NCBI GenBank assembly: GCA_964030785.1 | Contig: OZ034972.1 | Location: 52,818,538 to 52,882,537, forward strand | DNA: 64,000 nt | From: Siderastrea siderea | Lineage: Eukaryota; Cnidaria; Anthozoa; Scleractinia; Rhizangiidae | Direction: 5' to 3' | Part shown: positions 44,823-55,197 of the stretch, one piece after another | Numbering within the stretch: position 1 is the stretch's first letter | Layout of the letters: every line of letters starts with the position of its first letter | Notes under the pieces: generated by a model | Database searches by the model: none | The model's input: only the letters and a program-made list of their open reading frames with translations | What the model was told of the DNA's origin: nothing | Translations under genes and position numbers: made by a program

Positions 44823-46796
44823 GTGAGTGCAATTCTGAAATTATCCAAAATTGTATTGTTCTTCATTGTTATGATATCAGAGAGAGCGCTAGAGCCACCG
44901 GCTGTTCACGTACAAACGCTACAAGGGTGACGTATGCTAGTCCGAAGGTGACAAAATATCAAGTTTACCATTCTTTTATGTGAAGTTACATTTTATACAT
45001 CAACTATCTTATATTCGTGTCATTTTGTCGTATATTTATGTCAAAACAATTTCTTCTGTGTCAGTGTGATTTTTGCGGTATCAAGCGATCTTTTATATGC
45101 ATCAAATAAATCATTGTTTCATACATGAGGTGGTTAACATTGTCATATCAAGTTGCGTGCACATTTTTATACATCATGAAAGTGGAGATGAGCTTTTGAT
45201 CAGAAGTACCATCAAGGAGAAGAGTCTGGCGACGAGTTATCGGGGTTTTTTCATTCCCACTATTCGAGAGTTCTTTGAAAAAATGCTGTTATTGATCCGG
45301 CAGTGTAACACTTGTTTGGAAGAAATAATGATGGTAACCAAGCAGAATTATTAACCGGCCGTCGCCATGGCGACCGCCGGCTTATAAAATGAACCCGGTT
45401 TTTCGTGAAAGCAAGTTGGCTTAACATACGAAGAAAGTGTTGTAAAGCTTGTGGTACGGGTACTCAAGAGCGGTACTGTCTTATATAAGACGCATGCGCA
45501 TATTAGTCTTCTGAATGTTACCCTCCTATGTTTTTGTCTTTTAGACTAATTTACAGTATTTAAGATATGACCGGCGAAGGGTTGTTAAGTTTGGGGTTTT
45601 TTGTATTTGTCTTGTATAACGCATGCGCAATTGAGTAAAGGAGCTAATAGGATTGAATGCGAAATTGGCTGTGTTGTCTGATCTAGTTAGTGGTTATGGT
45701 GAAAATGTTTTTAGCGCAGGAGTTTTTTTAATTGGGATTGACATTTTGAGGGGTGTAAAAATGTGGGAGCCAGAAGGATTTGTGAATGTCAGGAGCATAT
45801 GACGCTTCTGTGAATGTGATTTGCTTTGGAAGTTGCTTTTTGTATAGGAGGGACGTAATATTGTGCTGCGTGAGAGGCGGTTTCCCTTGGCGTTTTATGG
45901 GGGGGGGGGGTGGTTTGCTAAGTGGATTGTAAGGTTTCTGATTGGCTAACTTGTATTTCGCAGCGGACAAAAAGGACAGTTGCGTTTTGCCGGCGTGGGC
46001 CAGGAAGAGAAGGAATTGGTACTAGAATGATGATGCAATATTAGTGGATTGCACCATCAGTACATGATAGTTCTTGTGAACGGAGAGAGATGAGTGTTTA
46101 TTTGATGCGAGAAGTTGATACGAAGGAATCGTCATTAATAAGGAGATCAATTAATAAGGTAGGTGTTACGAGTCTTTTTGCATTGAAAGAACGAAAATAT
46201 CTGAACATTATCGACGGATTTGTGTGGTTTGCGTGTGGTGTTCGCTAAAAGCTACGAGCAGTCTCTGTTTCCGTTCAGAGATAGTGAAGGAAAAGAAAAA
46301 CAAGCGAGTGAGCGCTAAATCGATTGCAGCTCGACAGGGGCGTTAGCTTTCAAAGACGTGGGCGACTTTCGTCCCCGCTCGCTTGTTTACTTTTGCAAGG
46401 GGATTCCCGGGTTAGCAAACCGGATTTAAACATCACGTCATGAGATATGCCTTGACGTGCCCAATACTCTGACGATCTGCTCGAGCTCGTGTTTATCAAG
46501 CGTTATATTTTGTTTCTACTGCTTTGTTCACTGTTTGTATTTAAGGTCTAGGCACAACAGTAAATACTTCGTCGTCTCGGTGTGAGCATTCTCAGTTGTG
46601 GACGAATTTATATCGGCATTCAACGTTTGAGTGAATTTGCGTTTTTCAGCACAAATAAAAGCGATAAGAAAGATAAGCTGAGTCATCAGAGTTTAAACAT
46701 GACGTCATCCAGTAACGTTATAGTCAAAATATTGTATCACACAATCACACTTTTCGTCACGCCGGTTCGTATAAATAGAGGATCGCGCTAACATTT

Positions 46797-47135
46797 GTGA
46801 AACCTAGGGGTGGGGAGGGTCAGAGTGGCCGGTTGAAATGCCAATGGGCTTTCTTGTTAGCTAGAAGGATGGAGCAATATGAGCAAACTTTGCGAGTCAT
46901 GTACCAGCGAATAACAGAATCGCGTTCCCACCGACATGCTCTTGGCTTTAATTATGAGAAGTTAATGGTTTCTCATCGCACAGAAATTGGCAAGATGATA
47001 GAGGGTCTTTACTCTGGTAACGACAATGTTGAAAGAGCAACAGGGACAGAGGGAGATCTTTGCTCCATCACTGTCCAAACGGAGGTAGTGACAGTGAATG
47101 ATAGTGGTAGATGCAGCATTAGGGCAGCCATCTGA
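46797..47135 (+). CDS. Hypothetical ORF inside the TTAA element
   Basis: The frame is open from 46797 for 112 residues; the translation from MEQYEQTLRVMYQRITESRS at about 46869 looks more protein-like (HALGFNYEKLMVSHRTEIGK). There is no recognised domain. It may be an exon or fragment of a transposon gene. Confidence 0.25.
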   Translation: MKPRGGEGQSGRLKCQWAFLLARRMEQYEQTLRVMYQRITESRSHRHALGFNYEKLMVSHRTEIGKMIEGLYSGNDNVERATGTEGDLCSITVQTEVVTVNDSGRCSIRAAI

Positions 47136-47145
47136 CTAGGGTGCC

Positions 47146-47400
47146 AAGGTTAGTACATCTCTGATTATATTGTCCAAGGCAACGTTGGTAATCTGAGAAA
47201 AAGTATGCTCTTGGCTAACAGACATACTATTGAATCCTTGACGGTGGCGAGAAAGAGTTCTTGCAGATACACCAAGTATTCTTGCTATGTCACTTCACCT
47301 AAAATCTGGACCCTCTCAGAGTCCTCGAATCTGTTCTTCAGTTAGGTTTACTGTTTTTTTGCGAAACAAAACGAAATGAAAAACAAGAACGCACGAAGGT
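47146..47400 (-). pseudogene. Decayed transposase/integrase segment with HTH motif
   Basis: Read on the minus strand, one frame has ARILGVSARTLSRHRQGFNS, a good helix-turn-helix, followed by SQITNVALDNIIRDVLTLAP. Stop codons lie upstream (after EQIRGL and PDFR) and the following catalytic core is absent. This order is familiar from integrase-core genes that are repeated in cnidarian genomes. Confidence 0.45.
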
Positions 47401-47492
47401 AACATTTAGCAGACCGATATGGGCATGCGTCTTATATAAAAACCGCGCCCATTTTATAAACCGGCGGTCGCCTTATGGCGACGGCCGGTTAA

Positions 47493-48385
47493 TAAATGAA
47501 GACTAAAGTCAGCTAATGTTCGGTGCCCGTTGTGTTGTCAAAAAATTAGATTAATAAATACCGGAAATGCAGAGTTTTTAAATTCAAAGATCTGTATATT
47601 ACGAAACAAGCTCTTCTCAGATCGCAGCGAACTTTAACCTATTTCGTTACATTCGTTAACGCCGTCCTTTAATATTCCTCCCTGCAACAATGAATTCTGA
47701 ACAAAAAGTGGCGAGCCAAGAGGTCAGAAATACTCCGTTTCGCAAATCACGGCAGCAATGTATAGATGAACACTGAGGGTCTTCGTTAAGTGTCCGTTAA
47801 AAATAGATGTAGGATATCTCGAAACTAAGATTTTTATCGTGTTCGAAGACCACCCCACCATATCCAAACACGTCCAAATATTTTACGAGGATTGCCGAAA
47901 ACGTGCCAAAAGTCAATGGCAAAAGAAAGTCGTCACGCAATGTTATCAGGCGTGTGCATTATTTTGACATCGGACTGTTGTCACGCTACGCTGTTTCATC
48001 CAGCTCGCACGTTCACTACGGTATGTTATTTTAACCCGGTCAAAAACCCAATCAAATCACACAAGACCGCACCGCAACAAACGGCATAATGTTGACTCAG
48101 TGTCTCACAATTAGGATCAAAATACAGATCTGTAATTTGCGAAACGGAGTATTTCTGACCTCTTAGCTCAGTTATAGAAGAAAGTGAACTGCGGGCGTTT
48201 CAGACATTCTCCAGTGACATTTTTTTTAACGCCAGTCCCATTCTGAACAAATGTGTTAACTTTGTGTTACACAAGCTTTTGAAATACACAAGAGATTGTG
48301 CCAGAATTACTTCTTCTTGACTTTTATTGCTAAGACACTGAGGACTGTACTGGCCAGCGCCTTTTTGTTTGGTCAGGTGTCAGCG
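47493..48385. other. Host DNA without recognised genes
   Basis: No supported gene. An AGAGGTCAGAAATACTCCGT segment (about 47718) recurs in inverted form near 48143-48163 (ACGGAGTATTTCTGACCTCT), so the interval may be a small hairpin-ended element of about 450 bp. Confidence 0.4.
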
Positions 48386-48460
48386 TAGCCTGCGTGCAGA
48401 CGTCTCCTATTTCCTTCCACCGCGGGTGGAAGGAAATAGGAGACGTCTGCACGCAGGCTA
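48386..48460. mobile_element. 75-bp perfect-palindrome MITE with 9-bp target duplication
   Basis: Two 36-bp arms (TAGCCTGCGTGCAGACGTCT...) pair perfectly around a 3-nt centre (GCG). GTGTCAGCG flanks both sides (48377-48385 and 48461-48469). The terminal TAGCCTGCG is shared with the element at 51693. Confidence 0.9.
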
Positions 48461-48825
48461 GTGTCAGCGACCAGGTAAATTGTAAGGTTTTTAAATGATT
48501 AAACGGGAACTTAATCGACGAAGAGCCCAATATGACATCAGTTTAACGCATAAAAAACGTTTTGAAATCAGTTAAAATTGAAACTAGTTCATCAAGCACT
48601 ATAGTCATGTTTATTCTACCCCCGATCAATTGTGTTTAGCTGCAATTTTCGTGTCTATCAAGAAAGTATAAAACTGCGGGTGTTTCAGACATTCGTTCTC
48701 CAGTGACACTTCCGGTGACCGGCTCACAACGGGAAGCTTTCACGACGACGTTCGCTTCAAAATTACCTCATGCGCATGCGAAATTGAGAAGCCGGCATTT
48801 AGGCAGAGTTTTATAATTCTGCGAG

Positions 48826-48897
48826 CCATGCGAGTCACGGTGTGAGCCACGCGAGTCATGCGAGCCATGCGAGCCACGCGAGCCACGCGAGCCACAG
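48826..48897. repeat. GCGAGCCAC/GCGAGTCAT minisatellite
   Basis: Eight or nine imperfect 9-bp units of GCGAGCCAT/GCGAGCCAC. A similar word series in the opposite strand lies at about 51418-51478 (CATGGCTCGCACCGTGGCTC). Confidence 0.75.
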
Positions 48898-49012
48898 TAT
48901 AAATGTTAAGAATTGTTATTTCTTACATTTACATTTTCCAAGCAAGAACACAAATGTAAACATGAAAAAAGGATCGGAATCTGACTGTTCACGGCCCTTG
49001 ATTTTTCCGTGC

Positions 49013-49187
49013 CGCCATCTTAAACGCGAGAGAAAACTGGGGAGAGTGCAAAATCACCGAGAGTAGGGGTGCAGGTTATTAATAGCGTGGAGGTGGAGGA
49101 GTTAATTTTCCGCCCCCGCACCCCTACCTACGAGAATTTTGCACTCTCTGTAGTTTTCGCTCGCGTTTAGGAACCAAGATGGCGGCC
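49013..49187. mobile_element. Foldback element of about 175 bp
   Basis: The left arm CCGCCATCTTAAACGCGAGA and GGGAGAGTGCAAAAT pairs with the right arm ATTTTGCACTCTCTG and CTCGCGTTTAGG...AAGATGGCGG. GGGGTGCAGG pairs with CCGCACCCC in the inner part. Target duplications are not clear. Confidence 0.6.
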
Positions 49188-49449
49188 CGTAGAACTCAAC
49201 AATCGATCTCTGCTCATCTCTGCGACTTCACGTCAAAAAAAAAAAAAAAAAAACCGGTTGAAATGTCTTACAATGCACTGAAAACCTTCTCCTACTTTCG
49301 TTGGACATTTTTTAAGGCAACGTGTCTATTCACGTTATTTTATCGAAACTGAGCACATTTGTTTAGAAATGATAAGCCTTGACTGGTAATAAACTTTTCA
49401 GGTATTTAAAACTTACAAGGAACGATGAATGAGTACCTAGGTAGTTTGC

Positions 49450-50859
49450 TTATACACTGAAGTCGAGGAAAAAGAAAAAGGCTCTTTTTATCCAGATCTG
49501 ATGTATCGTGCGGTATGGGCCCTCAGTAGTTGCCTGTACATCGTTCTTGCATATTTCCTGTTTACAGCATGCACACTTGGCATTTTGTGTTGTCTTGTGG
49601 ATGTTCACCGAATAGATTTGTTCCGCTTCAGTGAAACAGTTCACTCCAGCGGTAGGGACTTTTTTCGGAAAAGCTTCGAGAATCTTTTGCCACTGACTGT
49701 CACTGAACGATCTTTGGTACATTTCTGGATCATCGCCACCAAATTTAAAAATATCATGTAAAATCCACATCAGGTGGTGACAGTCACGACTGCCGCACCA
49801 CGAAGACGAGCACGTGGAGGATAATTTATAAAGTAACCTCTTCTACGTACCCCATGGTGTCAAGTATCTTGAAATTGAATTGGCGCATGGATGACTCACA
49901 GGTCATATCAGGTCCATATGCACACCTTCAACTTTCTTACTAAACACATTCTTCTGCTTTTTGCTTACATAGTCACGTTTGCCCGTTGTTTTTTTCTGGC
50001 GTTTTTCTTTCTTCTTTTTGTGTGCTCGATGACTGTCTCTTGTGTTAATCTTAAATCTATCGTGGGCCTGCTGAATGTTTTCCACTGTTTCGAACTCTTG
50101 GTCACTTTCTCTAGATTCTAATTCGGCAGCCTCGAGAGTAAGAGCTTGTACAGCATCTGCAGATACTTCCCTCGGCTCGCTTTTGCCGTTTTCATTACAC
50201 ATGATTTCTTGCGCGACTCAACCGTAGGTCTACGGCCGACGGTTTTAAGTTCTAGCGATTGTCTTTTTTTCTCCGCAGCTTCGAGCACTGCTCCTGCGCA
50301 TTCTGACGTGACAACGTCTAAGAGACGTTTTCGATATCCTGTTGCTCGAACAGACTAAATGCGTTGGCAACTTCAGCGGAGGAAGCTTCGCTAGAGGACT
50401 GGCTCAGAAACCATCGTTGCCATCGCGCCCTGCCGTCTCCACCACCATGTTTTGTAGCATTTCATTTTCTTAACATTTGTTGACTTTTTGTCTATCAATA
50501 CGTCAAGCTGCTTTGCAGCTTGATCTGCTTGAAATGACGTCGGGGCATTGTAGGCATCTAACATCAATGACTTGAATTTATTTTTAGACTGGTTGTCCTT
50601 GAAATAAATTTTATGCCTATTTAGGTCTTGTTTAAAATGGAAAAAGTCGGAAACAGTTTTTTCCGACTTTTCCATTTTATCCGATTTGAAACGAAGCGGC
50701 GTGGTAAAAACATTTGCCGGCAGCTGGTGGGTCGAATGCGATCTCAAATCCAGCATCTGCCACTCTAGTGGCGAGTTTTGAAGAAACACTTGTCTGAGGA
50801 AAGAGGCAACCACATGCGACAGTCAGCCTACTGTCAGAGTTCTGGTAAATTTGATTCAC
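49450..50859 (-). pseudogene. Decayed transposon-type gene with SWIM-like and OTU-like segments
   Basis: On the minus strand, open fragments in different frames carry recognisable pieces. About 50690-50770 reads DPPAAGKCFYHAASFQIG, close to the OTU cysteine-protease signature DGNCFYHA but with the Asp and Asn changed. About 49730-49830 reads a C-x-S...CGSRDCHHLMWILHDIF segment like a SWIM zinc finger. Stretches at 49903-50202 and 50391-50670 are Lys-rich linkers. OTU plus SWIM is typical of Mutator-like transposon genes in animals. Frame changes and missing residues indicate a relic. Confidence 0.4.
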
Positions 50860-51284
50860 TAAAGAGCAAACCTGTTAAAATTACGCGATTTACTTACCAT
50901 TCTTGTCGCCAATACACGAAGTTCGAACTGAAGTGCACTGTTCTCTTTTTTCTTGAATGATTTTCCACGTGGATAGCAATGAGTGACAGCTGTCATTGGA
51001 TACCCATTCGAGTAGCGGAGCGGTGTAGCCGTATGTTTCATTCTCTCAGAATAAAAAATGATGTCTTGAACTTAAATAAATTTTATCGAATTGTTTTCAA
51101 TATTTTTGGCGGATATTGAGCGATTTTAATAGAAAAAAATTTTCTTTAAATAACAAAGAAACAAAGAACAAGGAAAACATCGCCCAATTGAGCCATCATG
51201 AGGAACACTGTAGAGTATTTCATACTTCGCGCGCCAGCAACAGGGAAAGAGAGAGGACCCTAAGATCGAGGTAACTCCGTTTAC

Positions 51285-51590
51285 AAGATGGCGGCTAGGC
51301 AATTTACAGCGATTGTCGCAGGTAAAACTCCAGGTGCGGGGTGTTTGCTGGTGGAATAATCGACGACCTCCCCGACCAATTGAAGAAAAACGGAATTACT
51401 CACAAATGGCTCACAGACATGGCTTGCATGACTCGCATGGCTCGCACCGTGGCTCGCGTGGCTCGCTGGCTCGCAGATTTGGTAGACCCTTCAGGCATGA
51501 AGGCCGTCGTGCTCCAGTCCACAACTTCAGTTCGCTTGCTTTCACGTCGACTAGTCAACGTCTATCAACTGAAGTTTCAAAAGGTGAGTA
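51285..51590 (+). other. Possible host first exon, uncertain frame
   Basis: GCAAGATGGCGGCTAGG-type context at 51289 opens a short frame. Another frame is open from about 51341 (FAGGIIDDLPDQLKKNGITH, then a repeat-derived stretch from TGGCTCGC units) to a donor-like AAAAG|GTGAGT near 51588. A spliced host exon is possible, but the open frame partly reads the GCGAGCC-type minisatellite. Confidence 0.2.
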
Positions 51591-51692
51591 TATAGGTTAA
51601 ATTACGTCTTTTTCGTTAAGTTGTCGCTTCATCAACATTTAATTCCTCGTCTTTTTAAAGCTGATGATCCCGATTATAATTTCTCAAACTCG

Positions 51693-51902
51693 TAGCCTGC
51701 GAGCAGGCCCACTTGTTTGGGGAATTTGCGCGCGACAGTCTTGGCAACCGCCATCTGCGAGCAGGGTCGCTTCGCTCGCCGGCGAGAGGAATGGGCCGAG
51801 GAAAAGTGTCACTTTTGCTCGCCCCATTCTTCTCGCCGGCTCGACTTCCACCGCCAAGATACTCGCGCGAATAACACACTAAGTGAGCCTGCTCGCAGGC
51901 TA
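51693..51902. mobile_element. 210-bp hairpin MITE related to the 48386 element
   Basis: The ends TAGCCTGCGAGCAGGC and GCCTGCTCGCAGGCTA are exact inverted repeats. The flanks TCAAACTCG and ACAATCTCG agree at 7 of 9 positions, consistent with an old 9-bp target duplication. The interior has further inverted pieces (GGCGAGAGGAATGGG... with TCTCGCCGGCTCG). Confidence 0.7.
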
Positions 51903-52576
51903 ACAATCTCGCCGTCGCCAAACAAACATATGCTTACAACCAGCGGAAAACTGAGAAGGAGAAGCAAGAGGAAAAAAGCCAAAAGATAAGAAATGCCTCT
52001 CTAGCGAAATTCTACCTACACATTTTCACATATCTGTCTCTAAATTATTTTTCTGGTGTTCCCTTAGGCTCTCATAAGTCTCGGTGACTTGCGGTGTCAC
52101 GCATTTGTTTACAATGCGAAAGCCATATTTCGACAAAATAGGGGTTGAACTCGAGGCCCTGCGGGTCTCTTAAAACGATTTGCCCAAGGATTTCTTTTCA
52201 TATTCTAATAAAGCAGTATATAAATAAGCCACAGAAAGTCATTTTATGAAATTCGAAGTTATCGCCTACAGTCAAAATTTGCCATATTTTAGAGCTAAAA
52301 TTTGGTTGCAAAAAACTCTCAATTATAGCGTGTTTTTGTAAATCTGTTTCGGACATAAAAGTAACTTAGATTTTACAAATTTCTTTGTTAATCAGTACAA
52401 GAAGACTTAGAAAAACCACACGTCATCTGAAGTTTCGTCGGGCAAAACGGTTTTTCTCGGATTTTCACGAAAGGAAGTCGTATTTGCAAAAACTAACTAC
52501 AGCCCGTTTAGTTTCTCACTAGGGCCTATCTATGAGCAAAATATGAGCAATATCGATTTTTCCACTTGTGCCACTG

Positions 52577-53041
52577 CTAGGTCGTGATTTGTGGGAAGTC
52601 GCTCTTAATCCGATCTAGATCGGATGAAAGCCTAGACTCAATTTCGCTGACGGATTTACCAGCGAAAAAAATAAGCGTATCATCGGCGTAGAGCTCTACG
52701 CTACATGCTCGTACAGCAAGCGGCAGATCATTGATATACATTATGAATAACAGTGGGCCTAGGACGCTACCATGAGGGACCCCAAACTGAATCAGCATAG
52801 GTTCAGAGATAGTGCCATTTACACTGATGCTTTGGGTGCGGCCAATTAGGTAGGATGAGAACCATTGTACGGCGGAACGATTAAAACCGAAAAGGGATAA
52901 CTTGTTTAACATAACATTGTGGTCTAAAGTGTCAAACGCCTTACTTAAGTCTAAAAAAACAAGCCCAGGAAGATAACCGTTATCGATGTTATGAAGAAGG
53001 GTGTTAGTTACATGCGTGAGACAGGTAGATGTTGAGTGAAG
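52577..53041 (-). pseudogene. Fragment of a non-LTR retrotransposon reverse transcriptase
   Basis: About 155 codons are open on the minus strand. LVFLDLSKAFDTLDHN (motif A, with catalytic Asp), a WFSSYLIGRTQ helix, FGVPHGSVLGPLLFIMYIND (motif B, with a GSVLGP core) and ELYADDT (motif C, YADD) are in order. Earlier fingers and the endonuclease are missing, as is the 3' end, so this is a dead 5'- and 3'-truncated copy. Confidence 0.85.
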
Positions 53042-53494
53042 GGGGCGAAATTATAACTTCGCTTGCATTAAAATTGCAGAGCCAAAACTAAAGTAACTCC
53101 TGTCCGCACTTAAATGTGCATGCTATCATGTCAAAATATTCCACAATTTATCAAGATAGATGTCAATGCTATCAATGAACAAAATGCGACCATAATTGTG
53201 TTTTCTTAGCAAAATTATTTGAGCGTATGTGCTCTGCCAAGAAAATTCGACACCGTAAAACGACCAGAATTTTTCCTTGTTCACCGTGCAACAAGTACAG
53301 TTAAAAAGTTTCACGAGGAACTTACGAACGTGAAGCGCTTATGCGCTCACATGGATATTTCCCTCGAGGAAATGAGAAGAAACCCGGCGCAATTTTAAAG
53401 GACTTTAAAGAATATCTGTAGTGTTTCGTCATTAAAAGTGCCGTATACGTATCTCGTACGACATTCAGCACCGTAATTCGTACTTTCTTGGAGG

Positions 53495-53612
53495 AAGGTT
53501 GGGAGCGCTTATTGGAAGGGGGCGGTTATTTAATATTTTTAGCCTTCGAAGGGGCGCTTATTCGAAGGGGGGCGCTTATTTGAAGCTGGGCGCTAATTCG
53601 AGTATTTACGGT
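53495..53612 (+). repeat. GGGCGCTTATT-type repeats
   Basis: Four imperfect copies of a word like GAAGGGGGCGCTTATTCGAA, ending in TATTTACGGTA. Confidence 0.7.
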
Positions 53613-54164
53613 AACTTAAAACAAGAAAGCCTTATGGGCATTACAACTGTGTTGAACAGAAGCCAACAAAAAGCAAGGTAACACGGAAATCCGTAAAAAT
53701 CTAGAGCAAAAATTCATTTTTTTCAAATCGGCCCTCTTAATCCCCACGGTATTAACGAACGCTTTTCATTCAACTAATTCATTCATTATTCTCACGTTGC
53801 CATGAGACAATTATTATCTCCTTGCAGGGTATGAGCTGATAGCCTAGCAGCTAGAGTGAATCAATCAGTACCTGCAATTGCTCTATGCCGCGGATCTCTT
53901 CATACAGATAATATTAGTCACCTAGTGAAGAGGCCATTTAATACACGCGTTTTCGTTTTCGTGTTGTTTTATTTTGTTTGTCTTTAATCTGAGTGTGGGA
54001 TGAGCAACAGGCTTCGACAAAGAAGGCAAAAAATTCCTTTCAGAGATGGTATTACCAAAAACACAGTTTAAAATATTGTCTGAGGACTTTTGGTGATGTT
54101 GTTGTTTTCATTTTTGACCTATGTTGAAAACATAGGGTCTTAGCCAGCGTGAAGTTTTTCGCTT
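53613..54164. other. Host DNA without recognised genes
   Basis: No supported coding region. T-rich with no clear repeat structure. Confidence 0.35.
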
Positions 54165-54224
54165 TCTATGTTTGTTTGTTTGTTTGTATGTCTGTATGTA
54201 TGTATGTATGTATGTATGTATTTT
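54165..54224 (+). repeat. (TGTT)n/(TGTA)n microsatellite
   Basis: Tandem TGTT units turn into TGTA units (TATGTATGTATGTATG). Confidence 0.85.
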
Positions 54225-54895
54225 TGATCCGGGGGGAAATCTCATGTGAGACGGGCGGGAATGCTCGTCGGAAAATTTAAATTAAAGCTATGCTAAAACA
54301 GACGGAGAACGCGAGACGACGTGCATCCATGCACCTTTCACATGGGAGTACACCTCCCGGGGGAATTTATGTGGCACTATGTGGCACCAATCAGATTGAG
54401 GCTACTAAGCTAAGAGTACATTCTACCAATGAAAGAGCTGGTTAGAATCCCCTTACTGAAGCTGAAGGTCAGACAAGGTTAAGCTTACCGGCCATGTCGA
54501 ATGTACATATGGGGACGGAAACGATCAGCTCAAATGTGCTTTTCTACTTTTTCCTCTCGAATATTATATTTTCAGTGAAGGCTTGGTGTGGTGGAATTGA
54601 TGGTAATTTCCTAAAGCTATTGTAAGGGCAGGTAAAATTGAACTTTGTCGTGGCCAACGGTGGAACGTGAGTGCTTGACAAAAACAATTTTAAACATCGT
54701 TCCAAAAATAGACTTGTTGACGAGAAACTGTAATTTAATTTGTTCTTTTATGATTTGTGTTATGAAACAGCTGTTTTGGTTATGTATCTTTTAGCAAGAT
54801 GTTGGTTGAAAAGATTGTATCTGTGCTTGATACGGATAATTTTGACTGTACTTTGCAAGGTTTTTGAAACAGCTTTGTTTGGTAATTTGAAATTT

Positions 54896-55197
54896 ATAGC
54901 GACGTGTTTGTAAGATTGCAATTTGCATAAATTAGCTTGTTTATTCAAGCGTGTCAGTAGGGTTTTAAACCTGTTTTCTCTTCCCAAAATGCGGTTTAGT
55001 TTTAGTTTACGATGTTGTGTCCATGATTTATATCAGTCATATCCACAGATTTTCTAGCCGACATAGAAATGATTTCTTTCTTGGTTTTATCATATACGGG
55101 AACATATGGTTTTTGAAATTTTTTAGCGACGTGTTCAAGATAGCAATTTGCATAGATTAGCTTGTTCAAGCGTGTCTGTAGGTTTATAAACCTGTAG
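54896..55197. repeat. Two diverged copies of a 70-80 bp block
   Basis: GCGACGTGTTTGTAAGATTG...GCATAAATTAGCTTG...TTTTAAACCTGT at 54898-54972 recurs as GCGACGTGTTCAAGATAGCA...GCATAGATTAGCTTG...TTATAAACCTGT at 55127-55195. Minus-strand ORFs through both give similar peptides (LTRLNKQANLCKL; LQTRLNKLIYANC), so they may come from a duplicated exon or transposon ORF. Confidence 0.6.

Larger units (their letters stand above)
36590..44890 (+). repeat. Five-fold tandem duplication of a 5' gene segment with interleaved minisatellites
   Basis: A unit containing CACTTAGAAAGTTACAACGC, a conserved upstream region, exon 1, exon 2, a GAACCCGATATAACGAACCC segment and a 70-bp minisatellite is repeated. Exon 1 starts are at 36881, 39154, 41087, 42868 and 44542, so spacing falls from 2273 to 1933, 1781 and 1674 bp, mostly through shrinkage of the minisatellite. 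The fifth unit stops after exon 2. Sequence between copies is nearly identical, which indicates recent expansion or gene conversion. Confidence 0.9.
45355..47488. mobile_element. 2.1-kb DNA transposon with TTAA target duplications
   Basis: TTAA lies at both outer edges (45351-45354 and 47489-47492). The ends form inverted repeats of about 37 bp starting CCGGCCGTCGCCAT, then GGCGACCGCCGG and TTATAAAATG, with few mismatches. Each TIR is itself partly palindromic (GGTCGCC/GGCGACC). TTAA duplications are typical of piggyBac-type transposition, but no transposase of that family is seen, so the element is non-autonomous or of another family. The interior holds an ORF of unknown origin (46797-47135) and a decayed HTH segment. 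CGCATGCGCA words recur near the left end. Confidence 0.65.

Noticed and set aside
45073..45354. 93-aa ORF after the last tandem copy
   Set aside because: No conserved features, no splice continuity with exon 2 of copy 5, and it runs up to a transposon edge.
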